A DNA stretch of 64,000 nucleotides from Clostridia bacterium (GTDB lineage: Bacteria; Bacillota; Clostridia; UBA1381): NCBI GenBank assembly GCA_017935675.1, contig JAGBHE010000027.1, positions 1 through 64,000 on the forward strand. The letters run 5' to 3'. The stretch's first letter is position 1. Every line of letters begins with the position of its first letter. This document shows positions 10,995 through 18,489 of the stretch, piece by piece. The position numbers and the translations under genes are program-made. The notes below the pieces were generated by a model. The model worked only from the letters and a program-made list of their open reading frames with translations. It did no database searches and was not told where the DNA came from.

Positions 10995-11771
10995 ATGAAA
11001 ACAGCACTGATAACAGGAGCCTGCATCAATACAGGCGTTGCGATTGTTGAAAAGTTTGCAGCCGAAGGCCGGCGCGTAGTTTTTACCGGCAGGAGCGCCG
11101 ACAAGGTACAGGAAGCAGAAAAAAGATATAAGGAAAAATTTCCGGACGCCGAAATTTTAGGCTTCCATATAAACTCTCTTAAGGACGAAAGGACCGTTGA
11201 CGAGGAAGCTGTTGAAGAATTGTTTTCGGCACTTGACGAAAAAGGCATATTTGTTGATACGCTTGTTCTGAACGCCGCTGACCAGGGACTGGGCATTGAA
11301 ATTTTTAAAAATCCCCTTACCGATTTTATGCGGGTCATCAACACTAATATGGTATGGAATTATTGCCTGTCCGAGCATGCTGCTAAAAGAATGAAGGAAA
11401 ACGGCGGCGGAAGCATAATATTTATTAACTCCAACACCGCCTACAGAGCAATTCCGAACAGAATAGCTTATTCCGCGTCAAAGGGCGGGCAGCTCGGAAT
11501 GATGAGAGCCCTGGCGTTTGATTTGGGAAAATACAATATCCGCGTCAATGCGATTCTTCCGGGAATGATAAAAACTGACCGCTGGGATAAAAATCCCGAG
11601 TTTTACAAAAATGTACCGTCAAGATTCACACCTATCGGCGATGTTGCCGTCAGTGAGGACATTGCAGACGCCGTCTGGTATTTTGCCGAACACGCAAGAA
11701 ACACCACCGGCGCCGAATTGGTAGTTGACGGCGGCAATACCATACAGCTTTATCCGATTACAGACAAATAA
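10995..11771 (+). CDS. Short-chain dehydrogenase/reductase
   Basis: A 258-residue classical SDR. The cofactor-binding glycine motif is TGACINTGVA at the N-terminus and the catalytic YSASK is present, with a serine upstream in INSNTAY. The frame stays open back to 10887, but the ATG at 10995 is the start: it follows GGAAGG, and the SDR fold begins at once. It reduces or oxidises a secondary alcohol with NAD(P), here presumably a keto-sugar acid intermediate given its operon mates. A hairpin at 11778-11806 ends the operon. Confidence 0.93.
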   Translation: MKTALITGACINTGVAIVEKFAAEGRRVVFTGRSADKVQEAEKRYKEKFPDAEILGFHINSLKDERTVDEEAVEELFSALDEKGIFVDTLVLNAADQGLGIEIFKNPLTDFMRVINTNMVWNYCLSEHAAKRMKENGGGSIIFINSNTAYRAIPNRIAYSASKGGQLGMMRALAFDLGKYNIRVNAILPGMIKTDRWDKNPEFYKNVPSRFTPIGDVAVSEDIADAVWYFAEHARNTTGAELVVDGGNTIQLYPITDK

Positions 11772-11777
11772 TATGCT

Positions 11778-11806
11778 ATAAGGCATTCCTTAACGGAATG
11801 CCTTAT
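11778..11806 (+). terminator. Hairpin ending the sugar-acid operon
   Basis: ATAAGGCATTCC (11778-11789) pairs with GGAATGCCTTAT (11795-11806) around a 5-base loop, a few bases after the SDR stop. The following sequence is AT-rich but lacks a clean T-run, so termination may be partial. Confidence 0.65.
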
Positions 11807-11825
11807 AATATATCTGAAAAAAAGC

Positions 11826-11854
11826 TTGCTTTAAGCCACGAGTCGTGGTATAAT
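11826..11854 (+). promoter_or_regulatory. Promoter with a palindrome in its spacer
   Basis: TTGCTT (11826-11831), a 17-bp spacer and TATAAT (11849-11854). The spacer contains CCACGAGTCGTGG, a palindrome placed where a bound repressor would block polymerase. The transcript would start near 11861 and run through four hairpins into the metallophosphoesterase gene. Confidence 0.65.
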
Positions 11855-11862
11855 AATTGCAG

Positions 11863-11967
11863 AAAAACTTGTTAAATCAAGTTTTTAAAGGCTGTCGCCT
11901 TCCCGCATAAATGCGGCTGCATTATTGACGGCTGCGTAAAAATGCCCTTGCGAGCAAGCATTTTTAC
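11863..11967 (+). ncRNA. Candidate structured leader or small RNA (four hairpins)
   Basis: Four consecutive stem-loops fill about 105 bases after the promoter: AAAAACTTG with CAAGTTTTT (11863-11886), AAGGC with GCCTT (11888-11901), CCGCAT with ATGCGG (11903-11916), and GTAAAAATGC with GCATTTTTAC (11936-11967), the last with an inner CTTG/CAAG stem. No known riboswitch was recognised, and no clear terminator separates it from the gene at 12017. It could be a 5' leader, an independent RNA or a small mobile repeat. No open frame of note lies in it. Confidence 0.4.
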
Positions 11968-12016
11968 TTATGGTAGAATATTTTAAAAGCATAATCAGAT
12001 GAAAGGAAAGGCTTTT

Positions 12017-12727
12017 ATGGTGATTTATACGTTATCCGACCTTCACCTTCCACTCGGCATTGATAAACCGATGGACATATTCGGCAGGAAGTGGGAAAAC
12101 TACGTGGAAAGGCTTCGGGAAAACTGGCAGGCAACAGTGAAAGCAGAGGACGTTGTTGTGCTTGGCGGTGACTTTTCCTGGGCGACATATCTTGACGAAG
12201 CAGAAAAGGATTTTGAATTTCTTCAGGCGCTGAACGGGCGTAAAATACTTCTTAAAGGGAATCATGATTACTGGTGGACAACAATGACAAAGCTCGGTGA
12301 GTACACAAAAAGCCGTGGCTTTGATACAATAAGCTTTCTGCAAAACAACTCATATAAAATCGGTAAAACCGGGATATGCGGCACAAGAGGCTGGAGCATT
12401 GACAGCCTTGCAGCTGCCGAGGACAAAAAAATATATGAACGTGAGCTTATAAGGCTCAGGCTGTCCCTTGATGACGCAGTTAAAAAATCATGTGAAAGAC
12501 TTATAGTATTTACCCATTATCCGCCTGTTACAAATACTGCAAGAGAAACCTCATTCCACAAAATACTTGAGGAATACGGTGTTAAAACCTGCGTTTACGG
12601 ACATCTTCACGGCGACTCTCACAAAAATGCATTTACAAAAAGTATCGGCGGCGTCAGATATATTCTTGCTGCCGGTGACTACACCGGATTTATGCCGGTA
12701 AAGCTTGAGGAGGAAAACGATGAGTAA
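12017..12727 (+). CDS. Metallophosphoesterase (calcineurin-like fold)
   Basis: A 236-residue cytoplasmic phosphoesterase with the full set of dimetal motifs in order: SDLHL near the N-terminus, GGDFSW, KGNHDYWW, FTHYPP and YGHLHGD. Substrates in this family range from phosphodiesters to nucleotides and cannot be read from sequence. The ATG at 12017 is preferred to the one at 11999 because the AAGGAAAGG ribosome site lies between them and the fold starts immediately after. It overlaps the next gene by 8 bases, so the two are translationally coupled. Confidence 0.9.
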   Translation: MVIYTLSDLHLPLGIDKPMDIFGRKWENYVERLRENWQATVKAEDVVVLGGDFSWATYLDEAEKDFEFLQALNGRKILLKGNHDYWWTTMTKLGEYTKSRGFDTISFLQNNSYKIGKTGICGTRGWSIDSLAAAEDKKIYERELIRLRLSLDDAVKKSCERLIVFTHYPPVTNTARETSFHKILEEYGVKTCVYGHLHGDSHKNAFTKSIGGVRYILAAGDYTGFMPVKLEEENDE

Positions 12728-13778
12728 GCATTCATATCTCCAGGACTTTCTTACAAACCTTCCCGATTTTGTTTTTGATTATATTGAGATATATTATACG
12801 GGAGAAAGCATTAACACTCAAATAGGCTATTGCATAGATCTGCGCATTTTTCTTGAATATTTAAGCAAGTTCAAGTTCCGGGAAATAAAAAGCACCGAGG
12901 ATTTCACCTGCGATCATATGGCAAAGGTCCGCGCCGAGGATATAATACGCTTTAAAGCGTATCTCCGCGAATACCAATCAACATATATCTCACCCGACGG
13001 GCGTGAAATAACAAGAACGCGGAAAAATTCAAGCTACGGCATAAACAGAAAGCTTTCTGCTGTGCGCGGACTGTTTTCATATCTTTATAAAACCGATCAG
13101 ATTCCGGAAAACGTAACAGATAAGGTGGATATGAACAAGCTCCATCAAAAAATAAAAAAACCGCTGACAACACAGGAAACCCTTCGGCTGCTTGATGTTA
13201 TCTATAACGGTGAAAAAACCTTTACAGGCAGATACCTTACGGAATATAAAAGAACAAGACAGCGGGATATTGCAATTTTAATCTCCTACCTCGGGACCGG
13301 CGTCCGCGTCAGCGAGCTTGTAAATCTCAATGTGCAGGACGTATGCTTTGACACCTCCTCCTTTATCGTTACGCGAAAAGGCGGCGATGAGCAGGAAATA
13401 TTCATGCCGGTGCAGGTTGAAAACGAGCTTTACAGCTACATAAAGGAACGCGGTGAGCTTAAGGATATCAAGGATAAGGACGCGCTTTTTATAAGCCGTC
13501 AGGGAAAGAGAATGACCGTTTCATCAGTGGAAAAAATGCTTAAAAAGTACTGCACGGCAGTCGGTATAATCGATCCGGACAAAACGCGCCCCCACGCGCT
13601 GAGACGTACCTTCGCCTGCCGTCTGCTTGAAGACGGGGTTGACATAAAAATGGTCGCTGAGCTTATGGGACATAAAAACATTGAGGTCACTCATAAATAC
13701 TATGCCCAGTATAACTCCGCCGCAAAGCGCGAGGTTATGAGAAATATCGACGTTACGGGAATTAACGCAAATCAATAA
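12720..13778 (+). CDS. XerC/XerD-like tyrosine recombinase
   Basis: A 352-residue tyrosine recombinase. The N-terminal SAM-like core-binding domain (about 10-130) is followed by the catalytic domain with Arg in TGVRVSEL, Lys in VTRKGG, His-x-x-Arg in PHALRR, His in MGHKN and the nucleophilic Tyr in HKYYAQ. The length exceeds the roughly 300 residues of housekeeping XerC/D, partly through an insertion around residues 90-115. The start at 12720 sits behind GAGGAGG and overlaps the metallophosphoesterase end. It may be a chromosome-dimer resolvase or an integrase. A leucine-rich-repeat fragment and a RhuM gene between hairpin repeats lie downstream, but no att duplication was seen. Confidence 0.92.
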   Translation: MSKHSYLQDFLTNLPDFVFDYIEIYYTGESINTQIGYCIDLRIFLEYLSKFKFREIKSTEDFTCDHMAKVRAEDIIRFKAYLREYQSTYISPDGREITRTRKNSSYGINRKLSAVRGLFSYLYKTDQIPENVTDKVDMNKLHQKIKKPLTTQETLRLLDVIYNGEKTFTGRYLTEYKRTRQRDIAILISYLGTGVRVSELVNLNVQDVCFDTSSFIVTRKGGDEQEIFMPVQVENELYSYIKERGELKDIKDKDALFISRQGKRMTVSSVEKMLKKYCTAVGIIDPDKTRPHALRRTFACRLLEDGVDIKMVAELMGHKNIEVTHKYYAQYNSAAKREVMRNIDVTGINANQ

Positions 13779-13809
13779 GCGGCTTTATTATAATCTGAGT
13801 GATATATAA

Positions 13810-14046
13810 TCCATATTAATAACAAGTATTGGCGGTCGTGCGTTCTATAACTGCAGCAACTTAATAAGCGTCACTATTCCGAATAGTGTGATAAGCATTG
13901 GCGATTCTGCGTTCGATAAATGCAGTGGCTTAACAAGCGTCACTATTCCGGACAGCGTGACAAGCATTGGCCATTTTGCGTTCCAAGGATGCCTTGCCGA
14001 GAACTTTTTGAAAAAAAATTGCATTTTTGTTCCTAATAGTGTATAA
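13810..14046 (+). pseudogene. Fragment of a BspA-like leucine-rich-repeat protein
   Basis: Reading from 13810 to the TAA at 14044-14046 gives three repeats of the type SIGxxAFxxCSxLxSVTIPxSV, the hallmark of LRR_5/BspA surface proteins. There is no start codon, signal peptide or anchor, and the frame is closed 5' by a TAA at 13807. This is the stranded 3' end of a much longer surface-protein gene, presumably left by a deletion or insertion. The near-identical DNA of the repeats suggests recent origin or recombination. Confidence 0.8.
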
Positions 14047-14127
14047 TTGTTCATGAAGTGATATTTTTAGAAAGCCAAAAAAACATATGGATGTTTTCAA
14101 TAAGGGGCCTTGCCCCGTCATTCAACG

Positions 14128-14204
14128 TTTCAGTGGGAGATTGTAACTCCCACTGAAAAAAGTAAGTGGCACCCGCCGCCTTAGAGGTGGGTGACATCTT
14201 ACTT
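14128..14204 (+). repeat. Double stem-loop repeat, copy R2
   Basis: The first hairpin is TTTCAGTGGGAG (14128-14139) with CTCCCACTGAAA (14147-14158). The second is CACCCGCC (14170-14177) with GGTGGGTG (14186-14193), extended by AAGTAAG and CTTACTT outside. It is followed by ACAT as in R1 and R3. It lies about 60 bases before the RhuM gene. Confidence 0.72.
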
Positions 14205-14263
14205 TTAGTTATATTCAATTTGCGAAGGTAATGCTAAGTATAAAACATAGAAAGGCAATAGCT

Positions 14264-15286
14264 ATGAATAACGAATTTCAATTTTTAATATACCGTTCTG
14301 CAGAGGAAGACGTTTCCGTCAATGCGGTAATAAAAGACGAAACAATATGGCTTACACAAAAGGCTATGGCAGAGCTTTTTGATGTAAATGTTCCTGCAAT
14401 ATCAAAGCATTTACAAAATATCTTTGATGAGGGAGAGCTTGACCGAAATTCAACTGTTTCCAAAATGGAAATAGTTCAGCAAGAGGGGGCAAGAAGTGTT
14501 AAGCGAACAATGGAGTTTTATAATCTTGATGCTATTATCTCTGTCGGCTACCGTGTTAATTCTCACAGAGCTACCAAATTTCGTATTTGGGCGACAAGTA
14601 TATTGAAGGAATATATGCAAAAAGGCTTTGTGCTTGATGATGAACGGTTAAAGCAAGGAAAAGCGGCTTTTGGCACAGATTATTTCAGAGAATTACTGGA
14701 GCGTGTACGCTCAATCCGTGCAAGTGAACGACGTATATGGCAACAGATTACAGACATTTTTGCTGAATGTAGTATTGATTATGATAAAACTTCTCAGGTT
14801 ACGCATGACTTTTATGCAATGATACAAAATAAATTTCATTTTGCCATTACCGGGCAAACTGCAGCAGAGATAATTTATTCAAAGGCAGACAGAACTAAAG
14901 ATCATATGGGACTTACTACTTGGAAAAACTCTCCGGATGGCAGAATTTTAAAATCGGATGTTACTGCTGCAAAAAACTATTTATCAGAACAAGAAATTTC
15001 TCGCCTTGAACGTGCGGTTTCCGGATATTTTGACTATATAGAGGATTTGATTGAAAGAGAAAACACCTTTACAATGACAGAGTTCGCTGACAGCGTAAAT
15101 GAATTTTTATCCTTCCGCAGATACCAAATATTAAAAGACCATGGCAAAATATCACGGCAGCAGGCTTTTGAAAAAGCGGAGCGTGAATATGATGTGTTTA
15201 ATAAAACGCAGTTGATAGTGTCAGACTTTGATAAAGAAATAAGGTATTTAACTGATGCCTGTTCTGGCAGCGGAGGTGATAGCTGA
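14264..15286 (+). CDS. RhuM family protein (virulence-protein/Fic-associated type)
   Basis: A 340-residue protein of the RhuM (COG3943) family. The N-terminal third (about 15-125) has the diagnostic signature TIWLTQKAMAELFDVN...AISKHLQNIFDEGEL and later YNLDAIISVGYRVNSHRATKFRIWA, a winged-helix-like DNA-binding domain. The rest is helical. The family name comes from a Salmonella pathogenicity-island gene; its biochemical role is not known, and members are typical of mobile islands. The start at 14264 follows AGAAAGG. The gene lies between two same-direction copies of the double stem-loop repeat, suggesting it travelled as cargo (inference). There is no obvious partner toxin or antitoxin. Confidence 0.9.
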   Translation: MNNEFQFLIYRSAEEDVSVNAVIKDETIWLTQKAMAELFDVNVPAISKHLQNIFDEGELDRNSTVSKMEIVQQEGARSVKRTMEFYNLDAIISVGYRVNSHRATKFRIWATSILKEYMQKGFVLDDERLKQGKAAFGTDYFRELLERVRSIRASERRIWQQITDIFAECSIDYDKTSQVTHDFYAMIQNKFHFAITGQTAAEIIYSKADRTKDHMGLTTWKNSPDGRILKSDVTAAKNYLSEQEISRLERAVSGYFDYIEDLIERENTFTMTEFADSVNEFLSFRRYQILKDHGKISRQQAFEKAEREYDVFNKTQLIVSDFDKEIRYLTDACSGSGGDS

Positions 15287-15310
15287 TGCCATGTCCGAAA
15301 AACCTCAGAA

Positions 15311-15395
15311 TGTTAGCTCCTCAGGGTTTCAGTGGGAGATTTAAGCTCCCACTGAAATTCTGAAATGGAACCCGCGCCTTAGGGGCGGGGGACAT
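15311..15395 (+). repeat. Double stem-loop repeat, copy R3
   Basis: Starts with GTTAGCTCCTCAGGG, close to the GTCAGCTCCTAAGAA of R1. TTTCAGTGGGAG (15327-15338) pairs with CTCCCACTGAAA (15346-15357), followed by CCCGC (15371-15375) with GCGGG (15385-15389), then GGACAT. It begins 24 bases after the RhuM stop codon. Confidence 0.75.
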
Positions 15396-15444
15396 TAGCG
15401 ATATAAATTGTTGATTTTACTTGTAATTTTTATTGCGCTCTGAC

Positions 15445-15531
15445 TTAGTTTATGCATAGTTGATGCATATTTGAGCCGTTAATAACTGTTTTACCGCTTT
15501 TCATATGCTCTAAGACTTCTGCTGTTGTCAT
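15445..15531 (-). pseudogene. 28-codon remnant, possibly the start of a sugar O-acetyltransferase
   Basis: An ATG at 15531 with a good AGGAGG site 9-14 bases upstream opens a frame reading MTTAEVLEHMKSGKTVINGS then NMHQLCIN before a TAA. The N-terminus resembles the first residues of some clostridial maltose/galactoside O-acetyltransferases, from memory only, and breaks off where the conserved SQEAL-type region would follow. It lies directly downstream of the aldo/keto-reductase fusion gene, among other gene fragments, so a truncated operon member is the best reading. A genuine small peptide cannot be excluded. Confidence 0.35.
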
Positions 15532-15553
15532 TGCCTTATATCCTCCTGAAATT

Positions 15554-17395
15554 TTAATACCAATCGTGTTTTTCGTTACGGTCAAGTGCATTGATTTTTT
15601 CCATTTCCTCGTCAGTTAGTTCAAAATCATACAATTCGGTATTTTCCTTAATATGGTCGGGATTGCTTGAACCGGGAATTACAACAACACCCTTTTGTAA
15701 GTTCCACCTTAAAATTACCTGTGCCGAGGATACACCGTGAGCTGCGGCAATTTCAGAAATCACCGTATCGCTCAAAAGCTCTGCCGTATGACCTCTGCCG
15801 CCGAGAGGATACCACCCTTGCACAACAATACCTTGCTCCTGAATATACGGGATTACATCATTTTCCTGATAATACGGGTGTATCTCGTTTTGAACAAGCG
15901 CGGGCTTAATTGTAACTTGCGGTAAAAAACTCTTTAACTCTGACACATACCAATTCGATAAACCAAGTGAACGAATTTTTCCGTCCTCGACAAACTTTTC
16001 CATAGCCTTATATGCCTTTACATCGTTTGTATCGGGGTGATGTAAAAGCATCATATCAACATATCCGATATTTAATCTGTCAATGCACGCTTGTATGGAT
16101 TGCTCCGGATTTGCCATTTCGTTGCCCGGATATATTTTCGTTATAACAAATATCTCCTCGCGCTTTGTACCTGTTTCCTCCATAAATTCACGAACAGCCT
16201 GACCGACTTCCTGCTCGTTGCCATAAGCTGACGCGGTATCAATAAGACGCACGCCATTTTCAAGTGCGGATTTTACGGAGTTAATGCAGGTATCACCGTG
16301 TAGGCTGTATGTACCCAAGCCATTTATCGGCATTTCATAACCACTGTTTAGTATAACTGTTTTTGTATTCAAATTAAAACCTCCCGGATTTTCCACAAAA
16401 TTCGGCAAATCAAGGCTGTCAACCCATTGTGAAATTTCTGTTTGACTTGCACTGCCGCTAAAACGTCTACCTGAAATCCATTCTGCACTTTCAGCAAGTG
16501 AATGTAAATTCGTATCGCTTGAACCTATACCGCTTGAATGAGATGTACAGAACGGAATAATTGTTTTTCCCGAAAAATCATAGCTTTCAAGGAACGTATA
16601 TATTATTTTCGGTGCTTGACCGTGCCATATCGGATAACCTAAAAATACAGTGTCATACTGCTCCATATTTGATATATTGTCAGCAATAGCAGGTCTTGCG
16701 TTCGGGTCAGCTTGTTCTTTATCTGCTCGTCCGTTGGTATAATACTGTAAATCTGCTTCGGTGTATGGCTCGCTTGCTTCGATTTTGTAAATATCTGCGC
16801 CCGTTATATCTACTATTTGCTTTGCAATATTTTCTGTTGTACCTGTGTTTGAAAAATATGCAACAAGCATTTTTGATGTGTCAGGTGTTGGTGTCATTAT
16901 AGAATTTACACTGTTTTGAGATTGAGTATTTTTACTTATGATGATAAGCTGCTGTGCACCGTCCCAATCGACACTATATCCAAGGTTTTCGGATATAAAG
17001 CGTATCGGAAGCATTGTGCGTTCATTGATAATAGCGGGGGAAGTATCAAGTATTTTCGCTTCGTTATTTACATATGCCGTTGTGCTGTCTATTGTAAGAG
17101 CTATGGTTTTATCAGACAGCGAAAGAGATATTTTTTGTGTATTCTGTTCCCAAGATACATAACCTCCCATTTCTTCAATAATAGCTCTTATGGGAACGAG
17201 CGTTCTGTTATTTATAATTATGGGTGTCGTTCCTCTGCCCTCGTCAATTTCTTTTTCAATGCCGTTTACGGTCATTATAGGATTATTTATCTGCATTGTA
17301 AGCAAAAAGTCATCTGATACTGTTTCCGCCTTACAGCCTGTCATACAAAGCAGTGAAAATGTTAATATCATCATGATAGATATTATTCTTTTCAT
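15554..17395 (-). CDS. Lipoprotein fusing stalk domain, flavodoxin and aldo/keto reductase
   Basis: A 613-residue triple fusion. Residues 1-21 are a lipoprotein signal ending MTGC. About 36-155 is a copper-amine-oxidase-N-like stalk pair (TPIIINNRTLVPIRAII and SPAIINERTMLPIRFI). About 176-330 is a flavodoxin with the FMN phosphate loop FSNTGTTENI and a YPIWHG segment. About 345-613 is an aldo/keto reductase with its tetrad at Asp386 (LIDTASAYG), Tyr391, Lys420 (VITK) and His452 (LLHHP). Each domain looks complete. The signal predicts an extracellular position, where FMN and NADPH are not normally available, which makes the fusion puzzling. Remnants of a second aldo/keto reductase and of an FMN reductase lie just upstream. 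Confidence 0.9.
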   Translation of the reverse strand: MKRIISIMMILTFSLLCMTGCKAETVSDDFLLTMQINNPIMTVNGIEKEIDEGRGTTPIIINNRTLVPIRAIIEEMGGYVSWEQNTQKISLSLSDKTIALTIDSTTAYVNNEAKILDTSPAIINERTMLPIRFISENLGYSVDWDGAQQLIIISKNTQSQNSVNSIMTPTPDTSKMLVAYFSNTGTTENIAKQIVDITGADIYKIEASEPYTEADLQYYTNGRADKEQADPNARPAIADNISNMEQYDTVFLGYPIWHGQAPKIIYTFLESYDFSGKTIIPFCTSHSSGIGSSDTNLHSLAESAEWISGRRFSGSASQTEISQWVDSLDLPNFVENPGGFNLNTKTVILNSGYEMPINGLGTYSLHGDTCINSVKSALENGVRLIDTASAYGNEQEVGQAVREFMEETGTKREEIFVITKIYPGNEMANPEQSIQACIDRLNIGYVDMMLLHHPDTNDVKAYKAMEKFVEDGKIRSLGLSNWYVSELKSFLPQVTIKPALVQNEIHPYYQENDVIPYIQEQGIVVQGWYPLGGRGHTAELLSDTVISEIAAAHGVSSAQVILRWNLQKGVVVIPGSSNPDHIKENTELYDFELTDEEMEKINALDRNEKHDWY

Positions 17396-17423
17396 ATCTT
17401 AAAATCTCCTCTCTGTAAAATCA

Positions 17424-17486
17424 ATATCAATCGTGTTTTACCTTAAAATTACCTGTGCCGAAGATACACCGTGAGCTGCGGCAATC
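17424..17486 (-). pseudogene. Remnant of a second aldo/keto reductase
   Basis: The minus strand reads IAAAHGVSSAQVILR then TAA (17438-17485). This is the motif found near the C-terminus of the neighbouring fusion protein, and the DNA at 17438-17485 is nearly identical to about 15706-15753. The CAATCGTGTTTT at 17428-17439 also matches the 3' end of the fusion gene near 15563. The two matching pieces, 130 bp apart in the intact gene, are fused here, so this is a deleted tandem copy. Confidence 0.75.
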
Positions 17487-17555
17487 GGCATAATATTTCG
17501 GAAGTTTGTTTGGTTCTGAACTCATATCCCCACATATTGAATTTGAGTTAACGCC

Positions 17556-17714
17556 TTAATATTTGTTGCATTTTGGATAATCAAGACAATCAATGTATTT
17601 TTGATATTTATGCAGTGAGTTTAACATTTTTTGCCTATGAGGGGCAAGCAAAACAAATTGCTGATTTGAATTTCCGTTTTTTCTTGTGCTGCCGTTAAAT
17701 AGCAATACTTTCAT
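17556..17714 (-). pseudogene. N-terminal stub of an NADPH-dependent FMN reductase/flavodoxin
   Basis: A 52-codon frame starting at 17714 reads MKVLLFNGSTRKNGNSNQQF, the classic beta1 and phosphate-loop start of the FMN-reductase/flavodoxin family, which normally runs 170-200 residues. It then diverges and stops. The intact GGAGGTG ribosome site lies inside the 3' end of the truncated alcohol dehydrogenase gene, with which it overlaps by 20 bases. It is truncated and probably inactive. Confidence 0.7.
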
Positions 17715-18339
17715 AAAGCACCTCCGAATTATGGAACAGAGCGTCAAAGCCTTGATATGCCGTATATTTAGGCGGGACAGTTGTCATAAGTTCAGGGTCA
17801 ACGATTGAAAGTACAGGAGTTAACATAGGATCGCCAAAACCGATTTTTTCCTTTGCTTCAAGATTGGATATTACACCCCAGCAATTTATTTCCGAACCTG
17901 TACCTGAAGTTGTTGCAATCGTAACAATAGGTAATCCCTTATTTGAAAGCGGTTTTCCTTTACCTGTGCCTCCGCATACATAATCCCAAAGATCGCCGTC
18001 ATTTGTCGCCATAGCCGCGACTGCAACAGACGTGTCAAGCACTGCGCCGCCGCCAAGTGCAACAATGAAATCGCAGTTGTTTTCTCTTGCGCATTTCGCG
18101 CCCTCCATAACAGCTTCCTTTACGGGATTTTCCATAATGCCCGCATAAATGACATAATCAACATTTGCATTTTCGAGCTGTGCAATAGTTCTGTCAAGGT
18201 AGCCGTTTTCTTTTGTGGATTTACCGTTTGAAATCATAAGCAACGCTTTTTTTCCGGGCATAGCTTGATTGCCAAGTTTATTTAATGCGCCGCTGCCAAA
18301 AATTAAGTTTGTCGGATTGTTAAAATTAAAATTCATCAT
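17695..18339 (-). pseudogene. Truncated iron-containing alcohol dehydrogenase
   Basis: 214 residues of a family that is normally about 380-390 long. The NAD(P)-binding half is clear: FNFNNPTNLIFGSG at the start, ALGGGAVLDTSVAV, TIATTSGTGSEINCW, and the first metal-site stretch GFDALFH. It then breaks into NSEVLYESIAI and stops, so the helical metal-binding C-terminal domain is lost. The start at 18339 is chosen for the GAAAGGAG site just before it. A promoter (18371-18399) and a LysR-type palindrome (18419-18441) remain upstream. The deletion joined it to an FMN-reductase start. Confidence 0.85.
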
Positions 18340-18370
18340 AGTGAAAGCTCCTTTCAAATTTCTTTATTTA

Positions 18371-18399
18371 ATTATATATCAAAATTTTAAAAATAGCAA
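18371..18399 (-). promoter_or_regulatory. Promoter of the truncated alcohol dehydrogenase operon
   Basis: On the minus strand TTGCTA (18394-18399), 17 bp and TATAAT (18371-18376), about 30 bp before the start at 18339. Confidence 0.6.
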
Positions 18400-18418
18400 A
18401 TACTTATATTGAATACTC

Positions 18419-18441
18419 AGCTATTCTTGATATGAATAGCT
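18419..18441. promoter_or_regulatory. LysR-type operator palindrome
   Basis: AGCTATTC, 7 bases, GAATAGCT: a perfect 8-bp inverted repeat of the ATTC-N7-GAAT (T-N11-A) kind used by LysR regulators. It sits 20 bp upstream of the -35 box at 18394-18399 and beside a divergent LysR-like gene stub. The assignment is inference from position and shape. Confidence 0.55.
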
Positions 18442-18489
18442 GACTATGCTATACTATAATAAATAGATTAAAAAAGTGAGAATATATTA

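Noticed and set aside
11999-12016. Earlier ATG as start of the metallophosphoesterase
   Set aside because: The ribosome site AAGGAAAGG lies after this ATG and the conserved fold begins at 12017.
14264-15286. RhuM gene as half of a toxin-antitoxin pair
   Set aside because: No partner gene is within the bracketed unit, and the intergenic space on both sides holds only the hairpin repeats.
12720-15395. Integrative element with the tyrosine recombinase as integrase
   Set aside because: No tRNA or att duplication, no excisionase or replication gene, and the recombinase is co-translated with a housekeeping-type phosphoesterase.
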